Positions 44,380 to 56,450 of a stretch of DNA of 64,000 bases are shown here, in pieces. Source of the DNA: Pleodorina starrii (Eukaryota; Chlorophyta; Chlorophyceae; Chlamydomonadales; Volvocaceae); NCBI GenBank assembly GCA_030267565.1, contig BRXU01000006.1, positions 3,770,001 through 3,834,000 of the forward strand, written 5' to 3'. Both the position numbers and the translations under genes were made by a program. Below the pieces are notes generated by a model, which had not been told where the DNA came from, made no database searches, and worked only from the letters and a program-made list of their open reading frames with translations. The first letter of the stretch is position 1, and each line of letters opens with the position of its first letter.

Positions 44380-45957
44380 GACAGGATGTATTTCAGGGCC
44401 GGCGCCGCGCTCCTGAGGCGCCGCTGCGCGCACACGCACTGCAGCCACCCTATGTCAGGTTGTGTGGAAAGAGGATTCGACCTCTCGCGGCCTCCCAAGG
44501 CTCCAAACCCCAATCATCCTGCGTCTGTGCCCCCCCCCGCCACGCCCATCCTTTCCAGTACGAGCCGCCGATGAGGCTTCTCCAGCCTTTCCGCCGTCGC
44601 GTGGTAAGAGGCGTGGCGCAGGGCGGCGTTGGTGCGCACGTTAAGCCCCTCCCTGCCTTGTGCCTTGCCTATTAATATGCCCTCCCGCCCTTGCCTGCGT
44701 TGTGTCGCTTTCGCTGAAGGTGCTACTGCGCCTGGCGGGGCCCTCTGTGTCGGCGCCACCGCCATTTCCGGGAGAGCGGCCTGCGGCGTGGGGGTGGGTG
44801 CCCCGGGAACGGACGTGAAACCCCGCCGCAGCCATGAGCGTTGCTTGCCCGCAACTTGATGACTGCTTGCATATATGACAACTGGTCGAATGAAGTGTCG
44901 ATGAAGAGTGTCTCCGACATTGCAAAGGTTTATGGCTCGCGGCGCGTTGAGTCGCCAGCGAGAAGTTGCCGTGCAAGCCGGCGGTTGCCGGGCCGCGGCG
45001 TTTGTAAGCCCATTAAACGCGCGCTCGGTGTCAGTAAGCCAACCTTGATATGGACTAGCTTCTTTGGTGCGTGTCGGCGCGAGCGCAGCGCTGCCATTTC
45101 CAGTCGCTTGCGCTTGCTGCCTGCGGGATGCTGCAGCAGCAGACCGCAGCTGCTCTAGCCCTGCACAGGTCGAGGAAATCATATAAGCATACATTTGAAT
45201 GCAATCATGAAAAGAAACTGTAACGCATCAAATGCAGGGCTTGCGCGCGTCGAGTTTGGTTGCGTCAGCGTAGCATGCATGTCAAAGAGTAACAAAATGT
45301 CACCTGATAGAGACCCAGATGTAAAGGATTTAGAGCGCTCCACTGCATCGGGTGAGTAAATCCCAAGGAAAGCGGGCAGTGCCGCTTTCTTCGGGCAAAC
45401 TTCAACCATGCTGTCGGGCTGGAGACAAGTGCGGACGCCAGCGACTGATAATCCTGGAACTAATCAAACCAACATCACGACAATATTGTTTTGTTATTTT
45501 CCGAAAGTTTGTTTGGTGAGCGTGCGTCCCTTGAACCTCGTTGCGTATTACTCTTTGCAGTACGTCAAGTACGTTCATGTAAATCCTCATCATGGAAGGG
45601 GCACATACCTTCATCTAAATAACTTACAGGCTTATAGTTTAGTCTGGTATCAACATTAAGCCCCGAAGTACTGCAGGTCTTAGGCCGCAAGGCGTTTTCA
45701 TGTCACAGCCAACCCCGTACACACATACATACACAGTACACTGGGCCGCCAGAAGGAAGCCTTGGGCATTTAGCCATATACAATGAGACTTAGTAAGCTT
45801 CGAATTAAATAACTTTCAACGCCATGGTTTCACGGCGAATGATGGAGTCGCCCACCATGTGCTCGATTATGCTGACGTGGTCTTGCATAGCATCCATTTC
45901 AGGCATCACCTCGTTGAAACACTTTATCAACTAGTTTACTAAGCTACCGCCAAAGTT
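44380..45957. other. Divergent promoter region between the two dehydrogenase-like genes
   Basis: About 1.6 kb between two outward-facing start codons. The right half (45160-45957) is distinctly less GC-rich than the genes. A + open segment at 45208-45353 starts with ATG and ends at a GTGAGT donor. A minus segment at 45809-45930 is listed separately. Neither could be joined to a gene. Confidence 0.45.
45806..45930 (-). pseudogene. Coding-like minus-strand fragment of unknown origin
   Basis: The minus strand reads an amphipathic, normal-composition peptide (contains FNEVMPEMDAMQDH and IIRRETMALKVI) ending at a TAA. It is about 40 codons with an acceptor-like TAG just upstream but no identifiable preceding exon. 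It may be a gene or transposon remnant, or chance. Confidence 0.2.
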
Positions 45958-48900
45958 ATGTCGGCCTCATCGGGTAGCGCTCCATCGGCGGTTGCCCCGG
46001 CGCGTTCCCAACGTGAGGTCAGCCGAGCAAAATCATTCCACCAGGCTTTCCTCGACGTCAAAGCCGGAGTATTAAGCCAACCTTCCGAGTACCAGCAGCT
46101 TGGGTTGGAAGTCAAATGTACGTTCATCCTCTCTCTCTGGCGCGCACGTTTCCAATCGATGCGTGATGTGTGATACATAACCAATAAAAGCACTGACTGG
46201 TCACTGAACGAACGCAACGGCGGGCGCTTTCAGTGCATCCGCGTTAACGGTAGCTATGGTTGATTGACATCTCCCAGTAGTAACGGATATGACTAATCAT
46301 CAAGTGTGTGTGTAAGGGTTCGTTGGAACCCTACCGGCCTGCCTCGCTCCGTCGTCCGTCCTGCGTGCGTGGTGCCGTGGCGTCATGATGCATTTGTAAC
46401 CGTAAATTTGTGTATGCCGTACGTACCCGCGTGACAACGACGGAATACCATACACATGCCCAGCCATGATGACTCATCTTTCACCTACGTACGATCACAC
46501 GGACAGACAATCCAAACGTCAAGCGCCCATCCATTGCCATACATCCTGCGCATTCGTTGCTTGCCTGCACCCACCTAAGCTCTCTAACACGTTATTCGTT
46601 GTCCGGCACCTATCCCACACACCCATCCAGTTCCGGAGCTCTACAGGCGAGCTTTGCAGCGTGTGTACATCACTCGACCGTTCGAGGGTGATGATGACGA
46701 CGCCGCAGAGAGAGATACCAACAATAACGGAGGCGACGGCGGCGGCGCAGCGACGGCAGCGGCTTCGTCGCCCGCCTCATCGGCCGCCTCCGCCGGCGGC
46801 AAGGGCCGTTTTGCTGGCATAGGTGCGTCAATCGGTGTAGATAGGATACGGTACGTAGTGCGCGTGCACGATGGCAGCAGCAGGCTTGGCTGGCACGTAC
46901 CATACGTGCGGCACGTGCGTGTGTATGTAGCTAGGCTTGAATGGCTGATGATTGGCTTGATCCATTGACTGCCTCCGCTGCTCCATTCCACGAAAATAAC
47001 TGTTCGCGCACCATGCTGCATCTATCTGCAGCGTCAAAAATGAAGCTCATCAAATCAAGCCCCTCAGCAACAGCTGTGGCAGCGACGGAAAGCGTTGGAA
47101 GTGGCGGCACCGATACGGCGGCGGCGGGCGGCACCGCCAGCGGGAAGCCGAAACCGGCGGCGCCGCTGCCGCAACTCGAGGCGACGGCGGCGGAACCGGC
47201 GGACGCGGAGTTTCAAGACGACAGCGCGCCGCCACTGCTGCCGGCGGCGGCAATTTCTAGTGGCGGCGGCGCCATGTTAAACAAGGAGCCAACTGGCAGG
47301 TAGATAGGATCCATCCTGGCTGGGTGAGCGATCGATTGAATGTATGTATGCCAGCTCGCTGGGTAGGTATGTACCATACAGGAAGGACCAGCAGCGCGCA
47401 CTGAGTGCAGTGCCTGTGATTTCACACGCCAGCATACGCACATAACAGGCCTTGATCATTACATACATCGGCGGCTGTACGTATGTGCCCCATATGCAAA
47501 ATAATGATGTGTGGCAGCAGGGCCGAAAACGGCGGTGGCGGCGGCGGCGGCGGATCTGGCCTCATGGCGCTGTTGAAAAGCGTGTACGAAAAAGGGTACG
47601 TAAGACCAGGCAGGCAGGCGCGCGGGTACGGCAGGGAAGTAAGGGCACGGTGCGTTGTATGCGAGCACGGCATTACGGCGGGTAGTGCGTGAAAGGAACA
47701 AGTGTGGCACGCACTGTACGATGTATGACACATAGACACCGCACGCACAGCTCAGCGCGCATATATATTTGAATGTATGGAGAAATAAATCCGTATGTAC
47801 TACGACGTACACAGCCAGACCAAGATATATCACGTCTAACCTGAACGAATGAAATTGTGCTCGACCTGGATAGATCGATGCTGCAACTACTATATCTGTG
47901 CTTCATTCCGGGGCAAAATGCATCGAAACATGCACGTACGCATTGGTCGCAACTAAAAAACCAATACTAACGCATAATTCGACCGCTCTGTGCGTACTCG
48001 CGTCGCGTCCTGTACGTACTGGGACTCGCTTGCTCGCTCTCTGGGATTCGTTCCCTCGCTGGAACTACCGACGTACACCACAACAACCCAGCGGCCAGAT
48101 CGACGATTCCCAGGAAGAGCAGCAGCAGCAGCAGCAGCCAGCAGCAGCGGCGGCGGCGGGGTCGGCGGCGGGAACGGCCACTGCTGCTGCTGGCGCCGCC
48201 GCCACTGCTGTTGCTGCTGGTCCTCGGAGCACCGATCCGTTGAAGGAACTCAAGGAGCTGATGGACGGCAGCAAAGATCAAATGGAAGAGGCGTAAGTAA
48301 TATGAATAATTATATAATGTAGGCTATGCCGACGGCAGGAGATGGGGAAGGGGGTGTGGGAGCTGAGGCGGCCGCGGAGGCAGGCGGGGATGGCGGGGGG
48401 GCAGTGGCAGCCGGCAGTGAGGCCAGGGTCCTACACCCTTGGATCCGCACACTGTCCGCCTACCTGGAGCTCGTCCACCCCGCTTTCCAGCCGTGGGCCC
48501 TGACAACTGCCCGGGCCACGGGGCCCTGGCTCGGCGGCAGCGACCTGCCCGCCGACATCAGCCGGATCGTGGGGGCCCTGGGGCACCTGCCACCGCCGGA
48601 GGACATTGGCAGATCTCCGCTGGTGCCCGGCGACTGGTGCTGGGGGGCCGCGCTGTGGGGCAACCCGCTGCTGCCCAACGCCGCCAACGACGCAAACGTC
48701 GTGGCCGTCAGCCGTCGACCGGGCCTGGAAGCATACCATGCGGGGCTAACGTCATGCAGGAAACTGCGCACGGTAGGAGACCTGGTACGGGTATGGGTGA
48801 CACTGGACGGCAGCCAAGCCACCACCCTCCAAGGAGCGGCCTGGCATGAGTGGGCCCGGGAGCACCTCGACCCAGCCGCGACCCCAGCCCAGCTGCAGGA

Positions 48901-51900
48901 CAAGGAAACGGCCCGTGCAGCTCTGGGGGCCTTGCATAACGATATCAGCCCGGCCTGGCTGGAGGCAGCGGGTGTGGTGGAGACCAGGCTACAGCAGCAG
49001 CGGCAGCAGGCGGAGGCGGAAGGACTCCAGCAGCAACAGCAACCGCCGGCACCGCCACCGCCAGTTTGCGCGCAGGTGATGGCCATGATCGTCGGGCGAC
49101 TGGGGTGGCGCCTTCCCGGGGGAACGGACGCAGTGCCGCTCCGCCGCCTGACGGTCAGCCAGGCGACACAACTACAGGACGGGCCGGCCAGCGAGCGGCG
49201 AGTGGCTTTGGTCACCAAGTTTGTGCGGGAGGCCCTGAGCACGCCGGAGAACCAGGCGCCTCCCCACCTCGCCGCCGAGCTCAGCCGTTTCCGGGCAACC
49301 CAGGCACGCCTGTGGTCCGGAGTGCGCTGGGAGAACGACAACAAGGAGACTATGTGGCGCCTAGCGGTGGACGGCGTACCCCTGCCTGGCAACACACACC
49401 TGGTCCGGGTGCCCATTGAGGCGTGCGGGTGCGGGGCCTATGGGGAGGCCGATGCCGGCCGACCCTGCTCCCCGCGACTGCACCACTTCTGGGAATGCCC
49501 GGTCGCGAGGGCCGTTCGGGAGCAGATCGACCGGCACCTGCCACCCCCCCAAGCAGCAGCGGGGGCCACCACCACCCGGCAGCAACTCTGGCTCGCCCAA
49601 GCGCCACCTGGGTGTGAGCAGGCCCCCTGGGACGTGATCGCCCTAGCGGCGCTGTCCGCCATGGAAGTCGGAAGGTGCTGCCTTCGAGCAGCAACCCGAA
49701 GGCAGGGGCGGGATGGGGCCGCAGCAGCGACGGGGCAGCAGCAGCAACAGCAGCAGCAACAGGTGCAGCCCCAGCCAGAGCAGCCCCAGCGACAGGGACC
49801 GCGCCAGCGGGCCATCACCGACTTCTTCGCCCGGGAGGGAGGGGCAACACAGCAGGAGGGACCCGCGCTGAACGCCCCCGCGGGTGAATCACCGACGCAG
49901 GAAGCAGGGGCCGGAGAGGTGGCGGCGGGGGAAGCGGCGGCGGCAGCAGTAGGGGCAGCAGCGGCAGCAGCGCGGGGTGCAGCCGAAGCCTCGCCGCTGG
50001 AACGGGCGCGCGCCCGCGCGGTGACGGACTTCTGGGCGCGCTTGCGCTCGTTCGCGGCGCTGGAGAGCCCCCGGCACGGCTGGGACAGAGTGGGGCCGCA
50101 GCACCCCATCCTAGCGGTCGTTGAGGAGCGAATGCGGTGCGCAGCCCCGGTGGAGATCACGGCCTAAGCAGCTGTGCTAGTGACGGGGCAGGGGCGTTGG
50201 TTGGAGGGGAGGAGGGAGCGGGCGGTGGGGGGGAGGAGGGTGGGGGGGATTGGAGGGCTGGGGGGGGAGCCTGGAGAGGGCGAGTGGAGCGAGGAGAGCA
50301 GGAAGGGCGGTGGGCAAGGGGAGGGCTGGGCGTGCGGGCAAGGGTTTCCTGGCCGAGGGTCTCGTGGGCTAGCAGGGAGGGGAAGGAGCAGGCCTGTGTG
50401 CTTTGTCTGGTGTGAGTGTGGGTGTGTACCCTCTTCCCGGGAGACGGGGCCCGTCGAGGAGTAAGGGGCGGTTTTGTGCTGTCTGGCGGCTGAGGAGTGC
50501 GGCGCGGGAGGCCTGCAGTTTTGGCGCTTTAGGGAGAGGGAGAGGTGGAGAGGGAGGGGTTGCAGAGGGAGGGTAGGTGGTGCTGGGCTCCGCAGGCGGC
50601 CAGGGACGGAGGGGCAGGTTTTCTCTGCGTGGTAGGCGAGGGCAGGCAGCGCCTATGAGCCGTGCCCCGTAGTGGGTTTTCCAGGGGGGCGCCGCGCCGG
50701 CTTGTCATCCCCCCCGCGGCCGTGGGTGTTTGTTTTGCCCCGCGCTGGGCAGTGTCGGGGAACCTGTAGCCCCCAGGAGGAGGCCGCCTGGCGGGCCAAC
50801 GTGCGGTTGGGTGCTTTAGTGAGCGGTTCCTGCAGCAGCACCTTGGTTGTCGTGTTCGTTGTGGCAGTTGGGCTCCTTGCTGTGCTGGCTTTCGTGGGAG
50901 CCCTTGGTGAGGGGACTCAGCCCCTCGTTCTCGTGAGGGACCTTGTCTGGGGGCCTAGGTGGGCTTTCCCTTGCCTCGTTTTTTTTCTGGGCTGCGGTGG
51001 TGCCGCCCCGTTGTCGTGGGCCCCTGCCCCAGGGGTAGAGGGCGTTCAGAGGCACTCTTTGCGTAGAGCTCTAGAGCCCCGTGAGCGCGCGAGGAGGCTG
51101 GCCAGGTGGGGGGTGGTAGCTAGTCTTGGTAGGCGTTTTTGGTTGAGGTGTGTGACGCCTCTCGCGTGGCTCCCGCTAAGCGCGGCCCGCAGTCGTCTGC
51201 GCCGCTGAGTTGGTTGGCCAGGGGCCGTGGTGGGTGCCCCTGGCTGACGCGAGTGAGGGAGTGAGGCGCGCGCGGCGGAACAGACGGACGTAGCCGCGCG
51301 CCCGCCCCTGCGCTGTGTCTCGGCCCGGTCAGGGCCCCCGGTGCTCGTCCTGTCTCAGGGCGAGTCGCCCACAGTGTAACACCCGTTAACAATAATAAGT
51401 AATATGAATAATTTACAAACGCTGCGCATTGCTTTATATTGTGTGTCAGGGAGCGTGCGACCGCTGGTGTGTCCGTCAGCCCACGTCTATCTATCACAAG
51501 AAACTCCTATATATATCTAGATAGATTTACGTACGTATTATATATGGCTCCACCGCGCGTATGTACCGGCCGTGCCTGTGCAATGCAACATATATACGAA
51601 CCTTTCCCCACCGTCGTCGGTCGATGCCCGCGCGCTCACCGCCCATCCATCCGCCCATCCGCCCATACGCACGGTCTTCCCTTGCTCGCTCGCTCTACTT
51701 ATCTACATGCCTGCTGGATGATTGGGCTCCAGAATGAATGGGCCCATGAAACAATTCATGAAGCAGAAAGGCGACGACGGCAAAGCAGCTGATGAGGTCT
51801 GCAGCAGCGCGATGACTGCTGGCGGCGGCGGCGGCGGCGGCGGTGACGGCTGCAGCATCAGCAGCGGCGGCGGTGCCGGTGGCGGCGGTGGCGGCGGCGG

Positions 51901-53978
51901 TGGCAGCAGCTTGGGAGGCAGGTTCTTTTCCAGTGTCAAGGCTGCGGCCCTGGAAGGGTAAGCACGTATGAAGTATTAAAATTTAGTATTAAGTAGATGC
52001 TGGCTGGCATCATCGCATGCATCAACGAAGAACCACGCACGTAGCACCACGCAGGCACGCAAGTAGTAATATCGAGTTGTGGCATTATTATTGTGTCTAC
52101 CTGGGAAAGCTCTGCCAAGCAACTGCTCTATCTGCTGCCGAAATGCAGCTAGGGAGACGAGATAGACGTTTGCCTGGCGTTACGAATGGGCCATTCTGGC
52201 CTGGTCGGTGAAAAAAATGCTGAAATACGTACAACGAAGCGCTGGGTTGTCAGGGTGGGTACGTCCCCCCGCCGTCGGCGCTGCATGTGTGTGCGCGTGT
52301 GCGTGCGTGTGTAACTGTGTATGTGTGTTTGCGCGTGTGTGTGCACAGCCTGAAAGAAGCGCAAGGCGCCCTCGACGGTGATGATGGTGATGATGACGAT
52401 GATGATGATAGCGGAGATGACGATGACGACAACGAGGGAGATGAGGAGGAAGGCGATGCGGACGACGACTCCGAAACCAAGGGGGAAGGCGATGGTGGGG
52501 ACAACGAAGTGAAAAATGCCCGACAGGCGAAGGGCGGGGGGCCACGGCGGCGGCGGGCGCCTGTTGGTAGCGGCCAGCAGGGCCGTATCCAAGCGTCCAA
52601 GAACGGGCTCAAGGGTGCCCCCAAGCTCACGCTGCTGAGGAAGGCCGCGGCGGCGGCGGCAGCAGCGGCGGGCGGGGCCCTCGCAGCAGCGATGGAACCG
52701 CCGCAAACGGTAGTGTACGGTGAGTGGATGTATGAGTGGATGTACGCGCGCACGCACGGACCCTACCTCATTACGCGAACATCGATGTCTCGGCTGCTTT
52801 GCCCCTTTATTTCAGTCCCATCCATCGAGTGAGTGGCTCGCTCCCCCGTCTCCCCCGTTTCCCCCGCCGCCTGCTGCCTGCCCCGGCCGCTTCACAGGCA
52901 AACATCCCTGGCTTCCCAGCGGCCTCACACCCCATCAGGTAGGTACGACACATACACGAACAGTTGCACATGCTCACACAACGAAGGCCCGCTGCGACGA
53001 GCGAGAGACCAGCGACTACAAACACATGCGACAAGAAGGTGCTATGCTCCCCCCGCCCCCCGCCCCCCGGCGCCGCCCTAATTGAGCACTCTTTGCTGCA
53101 GCAGACCCAAACAGGTCATCGATATCGTCGTCTCTCGGTTCGCCCAACCATTTGTTTTGTTTCAGGTGGAACTCCGTGCGCGGGCTCGGGAGTTGGTTCT
53201 GGAGCACGTGCTGCCGTACGCTGCCAAGTGGGACGAGCAGCGGGTACGGACGATCTGTATGTGGATGGGCGGGTTGGTCGAATAATAACGAAGGGCGCGA
53301 CCTTTGCTCTCTAACAAGGGCTCTGCTGGGCTTCTGGTTAGTTTCTCACGTGCATTTACAAAGGGCATGCGTCTGTTTGTGAACATGTATGTGCATATGC
53401 GCACCCTCGCTCCAGCAGAAGGAATGCGCTCGTCGATATATATGAGAATATGACCCCGCCCCCACGTATGTGCATAACCGATCACCCTACAGACACTGCC
53501 CCGCCGCCTATTCGCGGCCGCCGGGCGTGCGGGCTTCTGCGCCCAAGTAGCTCCGCTGCTGTCGGGAGGGCGCGGTTGGAGCGCCTCTGACGCCGTGGCG
53601 GTGTTCGAGGTGCTTGGGGCCGCGGACCTCAACTCTGCGGCGCTTCTGGCGCACCAGAATGCCGTCACCTGGATGGTCGGAAAGTGAGTGCCGGTACCGT
53701 ATTTTGTTTATTATGTGCGCGTGTTGGTATTTTGATGCCCGTTATTCTGTCGTGTACCCTCGCTCATCTCATCTCACGGATTGCCGCCATGCCGCCTCTG
53801 TCGTCTTACGTCGTCTCCGATCGATCTCAGATCCGCCGGTCCGATGCACAAGCTGCCACTCACGGCGGCGCTGGGTTCGGGTCTGGCGCTCGGGAGCTGC
53901 GCCGCCAGCGAGCCGCAGCAGGAGGGACCCCACCAGGTGGACCGCACCGCCTGCTTTGCAGTCAAGTACAAGGACATG
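45958..53978 (+). CDS. Acyl-CoA dehydrogenase-like protein with long N-terminal extension (copy 2), 3' end not in window
   Basis: Eleven exons: 45958-46117, 46631-46822, 47032-47299, 47518-47595, 48092-48292, 51733-51957, 52349-52719, 52898-52938, 53166-53243, 53493-53683 and 53831-53978. All are in phase, giving 651 residues so far. Residues 1 to about 495 are an unrecognised extension: an opening segment with SEYQQLGLEVK joined to FPELYRRALQRVYI, then Gly/Ala, Gln and a long Asp/Glu-rich stretch. The dehydrogenase fold begins at KHPWLPSGLTPHQVELRARA and continues through LEHVLPYAAKWDEQR, GRAGFCAQVAPLLSGG and NSAALLAHQNAVTWMVGK to GSGLALGSCAASEPQ. In that last segment the family's TEP is SEP (628-630). 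The beta-domain remainder and C-terminal helices are missing: after 53978 a GTAGGT donor opens an intron that runs into the retroelement array. The first two exons are the least certain. Exon 4 has a NAGNAG acceptor. It is head-to-head with copy 1. Confidence 0.75.
48294..48311 (+). repeat. Left target-site duplication of the intronic retroelement
   Basis: TAAGTAATATGAATAATT, identical to 51396-51413. It includes bases 2-6 of the intron's 5' splice site. Confidence 0.9.
48312..51395 (+). mobile_element. 5'-truncated non-LTR retroelement in dehydrogenase 2 intron 5
   Basis: A 3.1-kb insert precisely flanked by an 18-bp direct repeat. It contains the C-terminal part of a retroelement ORF, a GC-rich 3' UTR of about 1.2 kb and a short AAT-type tail (GTGTAACACCCGTTAACAATA). 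Long, variable target duplications and 5' truncation are the normal signature of target-primed reverse transcription. It lies on the same strand as the host gene and leaves the GT of the 5' splice site in place. Confidence 0.85.
48326..50167 (+). pseudogene. C-terminal fragment of a non-LTR retroelement ORF2-like protein
   Basis: 613 codons, open to the stop. The protein is clearly homologous to the minus-strand ORFs at 54876 and 60745: shared order of GDWCxxxxLWGNPLLPN, LRTVGDL, DISPxW, WRLAxDGVPLPGN, a CxCGAY...CSPR.HHFWECPVA zinc-knuckle-like cluster, WDVIxLAALxAME, and VGPxHPILAVV near the end. This Cys/His cluster after a W-R-L segment resembles the zinc-binding region that follows reverse transcriptase in plant L1-type elements. 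No reverse transcriptase or endonuclease motif is present, so the copy is 5'-truncated and inactive. The ATG 14 bases from the truncation point is probably fortuitous. Confidence 0.75.
51396..51413 (+). repeat. Right target-site duplication of the intronic retroelement
   Basis: Second copy of the 18-base repeat at 48294-48311. It directly follows the element's short tail. Confidence 0.9.
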
Positions 53979-54008
53979 GTAGGTGCCACGCACGGCTGGC
54001 TGGGTAGG

Positions 54009-54012
<4 letters not shown>

Positions 54013-54066
<54 letters not shown>
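54013..54066. repeat. (GT)27 tract at the array's left edge
   Basis: Clean dinucleotide run in the last visible intron of dehydrogenase 2. It abuts the 3' end of retroelement copy A1, so on the element's strand it is an (AC)n tail. Confidence 0.95.
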
Positions 54067-54067
<1 letters not shown>

Positions 54068-56400
54068 GTTACAGTATCTGACCGGGCCCTGACGCTGGCC
54101 AGGGGCTGCTAACCCAGCCCCGACGGAAAGACCGCCTAAGCACTCTCCCCCTTGCGGTGGGAGAAGGGCGTGAGGGGCCGCTACCCCCTCCTGCTCGACG
54201 CAGAGCTGGCTGCGTCGTATACCCCATATACGGGTGTACGGCGCAGCGGCTCCCCAAAAGCTTGAGCTCACAGCCTGCCTTATACGGCAGCTGGGCCCTT
54301 CGTCCGCACAAACAGCAGTCGCGCCGGCGCACTACGCGGCGCCCGCGCTGTCCTGCCCGCCCTGAAGTCCTTGCAGCGCCGGGGCGCCCGGCCGGCCTGC
54401 TACCGGCTGGCGGTGCTCCTCTAGGCGCGAAAACAAAGCGCTGAGAACCTGCCCCGAGCTTGGTCCGGCTCGTGGGCGGTCAGCACCAAAGGAGAACCCA
54501 AGACAGCGCGCGCCCTACCCCTGCTACTACTCCTACTACGACGGCCCCGGAGAGGCCGGGGGGTGGCCCCTAGAGGCCGAGCTCCAGAGCGCCGCTTGGC
54601 CTCGACGCGGCAGGAGGTCGGGAGCGGGCCTTGCGGCAGCGGGCTAGGTGACGGAGCTATAGTTCGCACTAGGCGGCACCTCGCCAACTCTCCTCACTCT
54701 CGCTAAACCCGCTCCCTAAAGCCTCCCTTGCCTACAAAAGGCAGCCTGCGGCGGTCTCTGCACCCTAAGTCCTCTCGGACCCGAAGGACCCCCCCCCTCC
54801 TCCTCCCCTCCTCTCACGCCTCCCTGCCTCGACGCCCTAAGTTCCCTCCCTCACCCATAAAGCCCCTTCATCCCCTCACTCCACTTCCCCTCCCCCTCCC
54901 TCCATACCCATCCCTGCGTGCTGCACACACTGAAAGTGGCCGTTGACCACCGCCAGGATGGGGTGGTCAGGCCCTACCCCCTCCCATCCCCGCCTTGGCA
55001 CGTCTAGCTTTGCAAACCCTCGCACACGCTGCCAAAATTCTAGCGCTGCGCGCGCCTTGGCCACCTCGACTGGGTCTGGGGCATCCGGGGCGGTGGGCGA
55101 GTTCCTGACTGCCCACAGCCCCACGCGCGCCCGTTCCATGGCCGTGAGCGCCGCCAGGCAGATCACGTCCCACACGCACTGCTGCACGCCTGGCGGTGGC
55201 TCCGCCAGCCACACGTTCGCCCGGGTGATGGGCCCGGGCACGTGGGCGGCGATCTGCTGCACCACCGTTTGCGCCACCGGGCACTCCCAGAAGTGGTGTG
55301 CGCGCGGCGAGCATGCGTGTGGGCCGGCTCCCCCGTACGCGCCGCACTTGCATTGTTCTGGTGCCGCTCCCCTTATGTGGCTGTTGCCGGGAAGCGGCAC
55401 GCCGTCCTGTGCCAACCGCCAGAGCGTCTCAAAGTGTTCGCGCTCCCATTTGATGGGCCACATTCGCCGGAGCATTGCCAGTACGCCTGCTGCTGGCGCC
55501 ACTTCGGCGGCGGCTGGCTGATGTCCCGGCGGGTGGGCTCCTGCTGCCGCTGCCGCCGCTGCGGGCTGCTCCCGGGCTTCCCGCTCGTAGGCTGCGTGCA
55601 GGCGGGCCCGGCGCTCCGTTACCGGCTGCATCTGCAGTAGGGTGGCTTGGCGGACGGAGAGGTCGCGCAGCTTGGTGCTGAGTGACCCCCCAAACCGCCA
55701 GCCCACCCGCCCCACGAACCGAGCTCGTATCGTCTCCTCCGTATCCAGCCCTGCCGCGCGTTCCGGGTGCGCCAGCACCGTCGCTGCTGCTGCACGCCAT
55801 TCCGGGCTAATATCCGCCGTGAGGCGGTTGATGGCGTCGATGGTCGTCGTCCGCCTGAAGCCTGTCAGGTCGCTGGGGTCAAGGTTGGCTGTTACCCAGG
55901 CCTCCCACTCGCCAGCTGCTCGCGGGGCGGATGCGGCGGCCTGCGTCACCCTCATCAGGTCACCCACCGTGCGCAACGCCCTGCATGCCGCCAGACGCCT
56001 GTGGCGGCTCTCTAGTCCTGGCCTAGGAAGCGGGTTGGGAGCCATGTCCCTGTCCTCCTCCTCAGGCGCGAAGTCTGGATCTGCCGCCTGCGCGTCCGCT
56101 GCATCCCCCGCTTCCGCTGCCCCGCTGGTCGGTTGCGCACCGTTCGGCAAAAGGGGGTTGCCCCAAAGCGGGATATTAAGGCACCAGTCCCCGGCGGCCG
56201 GCAGTGGCGTCGTGTCAACATCTTGCACGGGGGGGAGGTAGCTGAGGGCGACGAGGAGTGTCGTGACGTCTGCGGGCAGGGGGTCTGTTCCTGGGTGGGG
56301 CATCCCTCCCTGCACCACACCCGTGGTGAGCACGGATCCGGGGCTCAGCAGCGGGTGGTAGCCACGGAGCAGCTGGGCGAACGTTCGTACCGACGAGTGG
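54067..56400 (-). mobile_element. Non-LTR retroelement copy A1 (5'-truncated)
   Basis: Minus-strand element. Reading 5' to 3' it has a truncated ORF (stop at 54876), a UTR of about 0.8 kb, and a 3' end with a CTCCCACCGCAAGGGGGAG stem, GTGCTTAGGCGGTCT, GGTTAGCAGCCCC and CAGATACTGTAACGAC, followed by (AC)n. It is nearly identical to A4 (59937-62363). Confidence 0.82.
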
Positions 56401-56403
56401 GCG
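54876..56403 (-). pseudogene. Retroelement ORF fragment in copy A1
   Basis: About 509 codons of the C-terminal part of the retroelement protein. It includes GDWCLNIPLWGNPLLPN, WRLAQDGVPLPGNSH, the CKCGAY...HHFWECPVA cluster and VGPDHPILAVV. At its 5' side it runs into GT repeats, which translate as Thr-His runs, so any upstream extension of this frame is artificial. It lacks reverse transcriptase motifs. Confidence 0.75.
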
Positions 56404-56450
56404 TGTGTGTGGGCGTGTGGGAGTGTGTGTGTGTGTGTGTGTGTGTGTGT

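Noticed and set aside
52816..52828. A 13-base exon in dehydrogenase 2 (after TTTCAG, before GTGAGT)
   Set aside because: Including it breaks the frame into the next exon. Skipping it gives a seamless join from exon 7 (ending 52719) to 52898 and a family-like GLTPHQVELRARA.
53100..53165. In-frame upstream extension of dehydrogenase 2 exon 9
   Set aside because: It reads open, but it would interrupt the direct LTPHQ-VELRA join and would need a separate acceptor. It is more likely intron.
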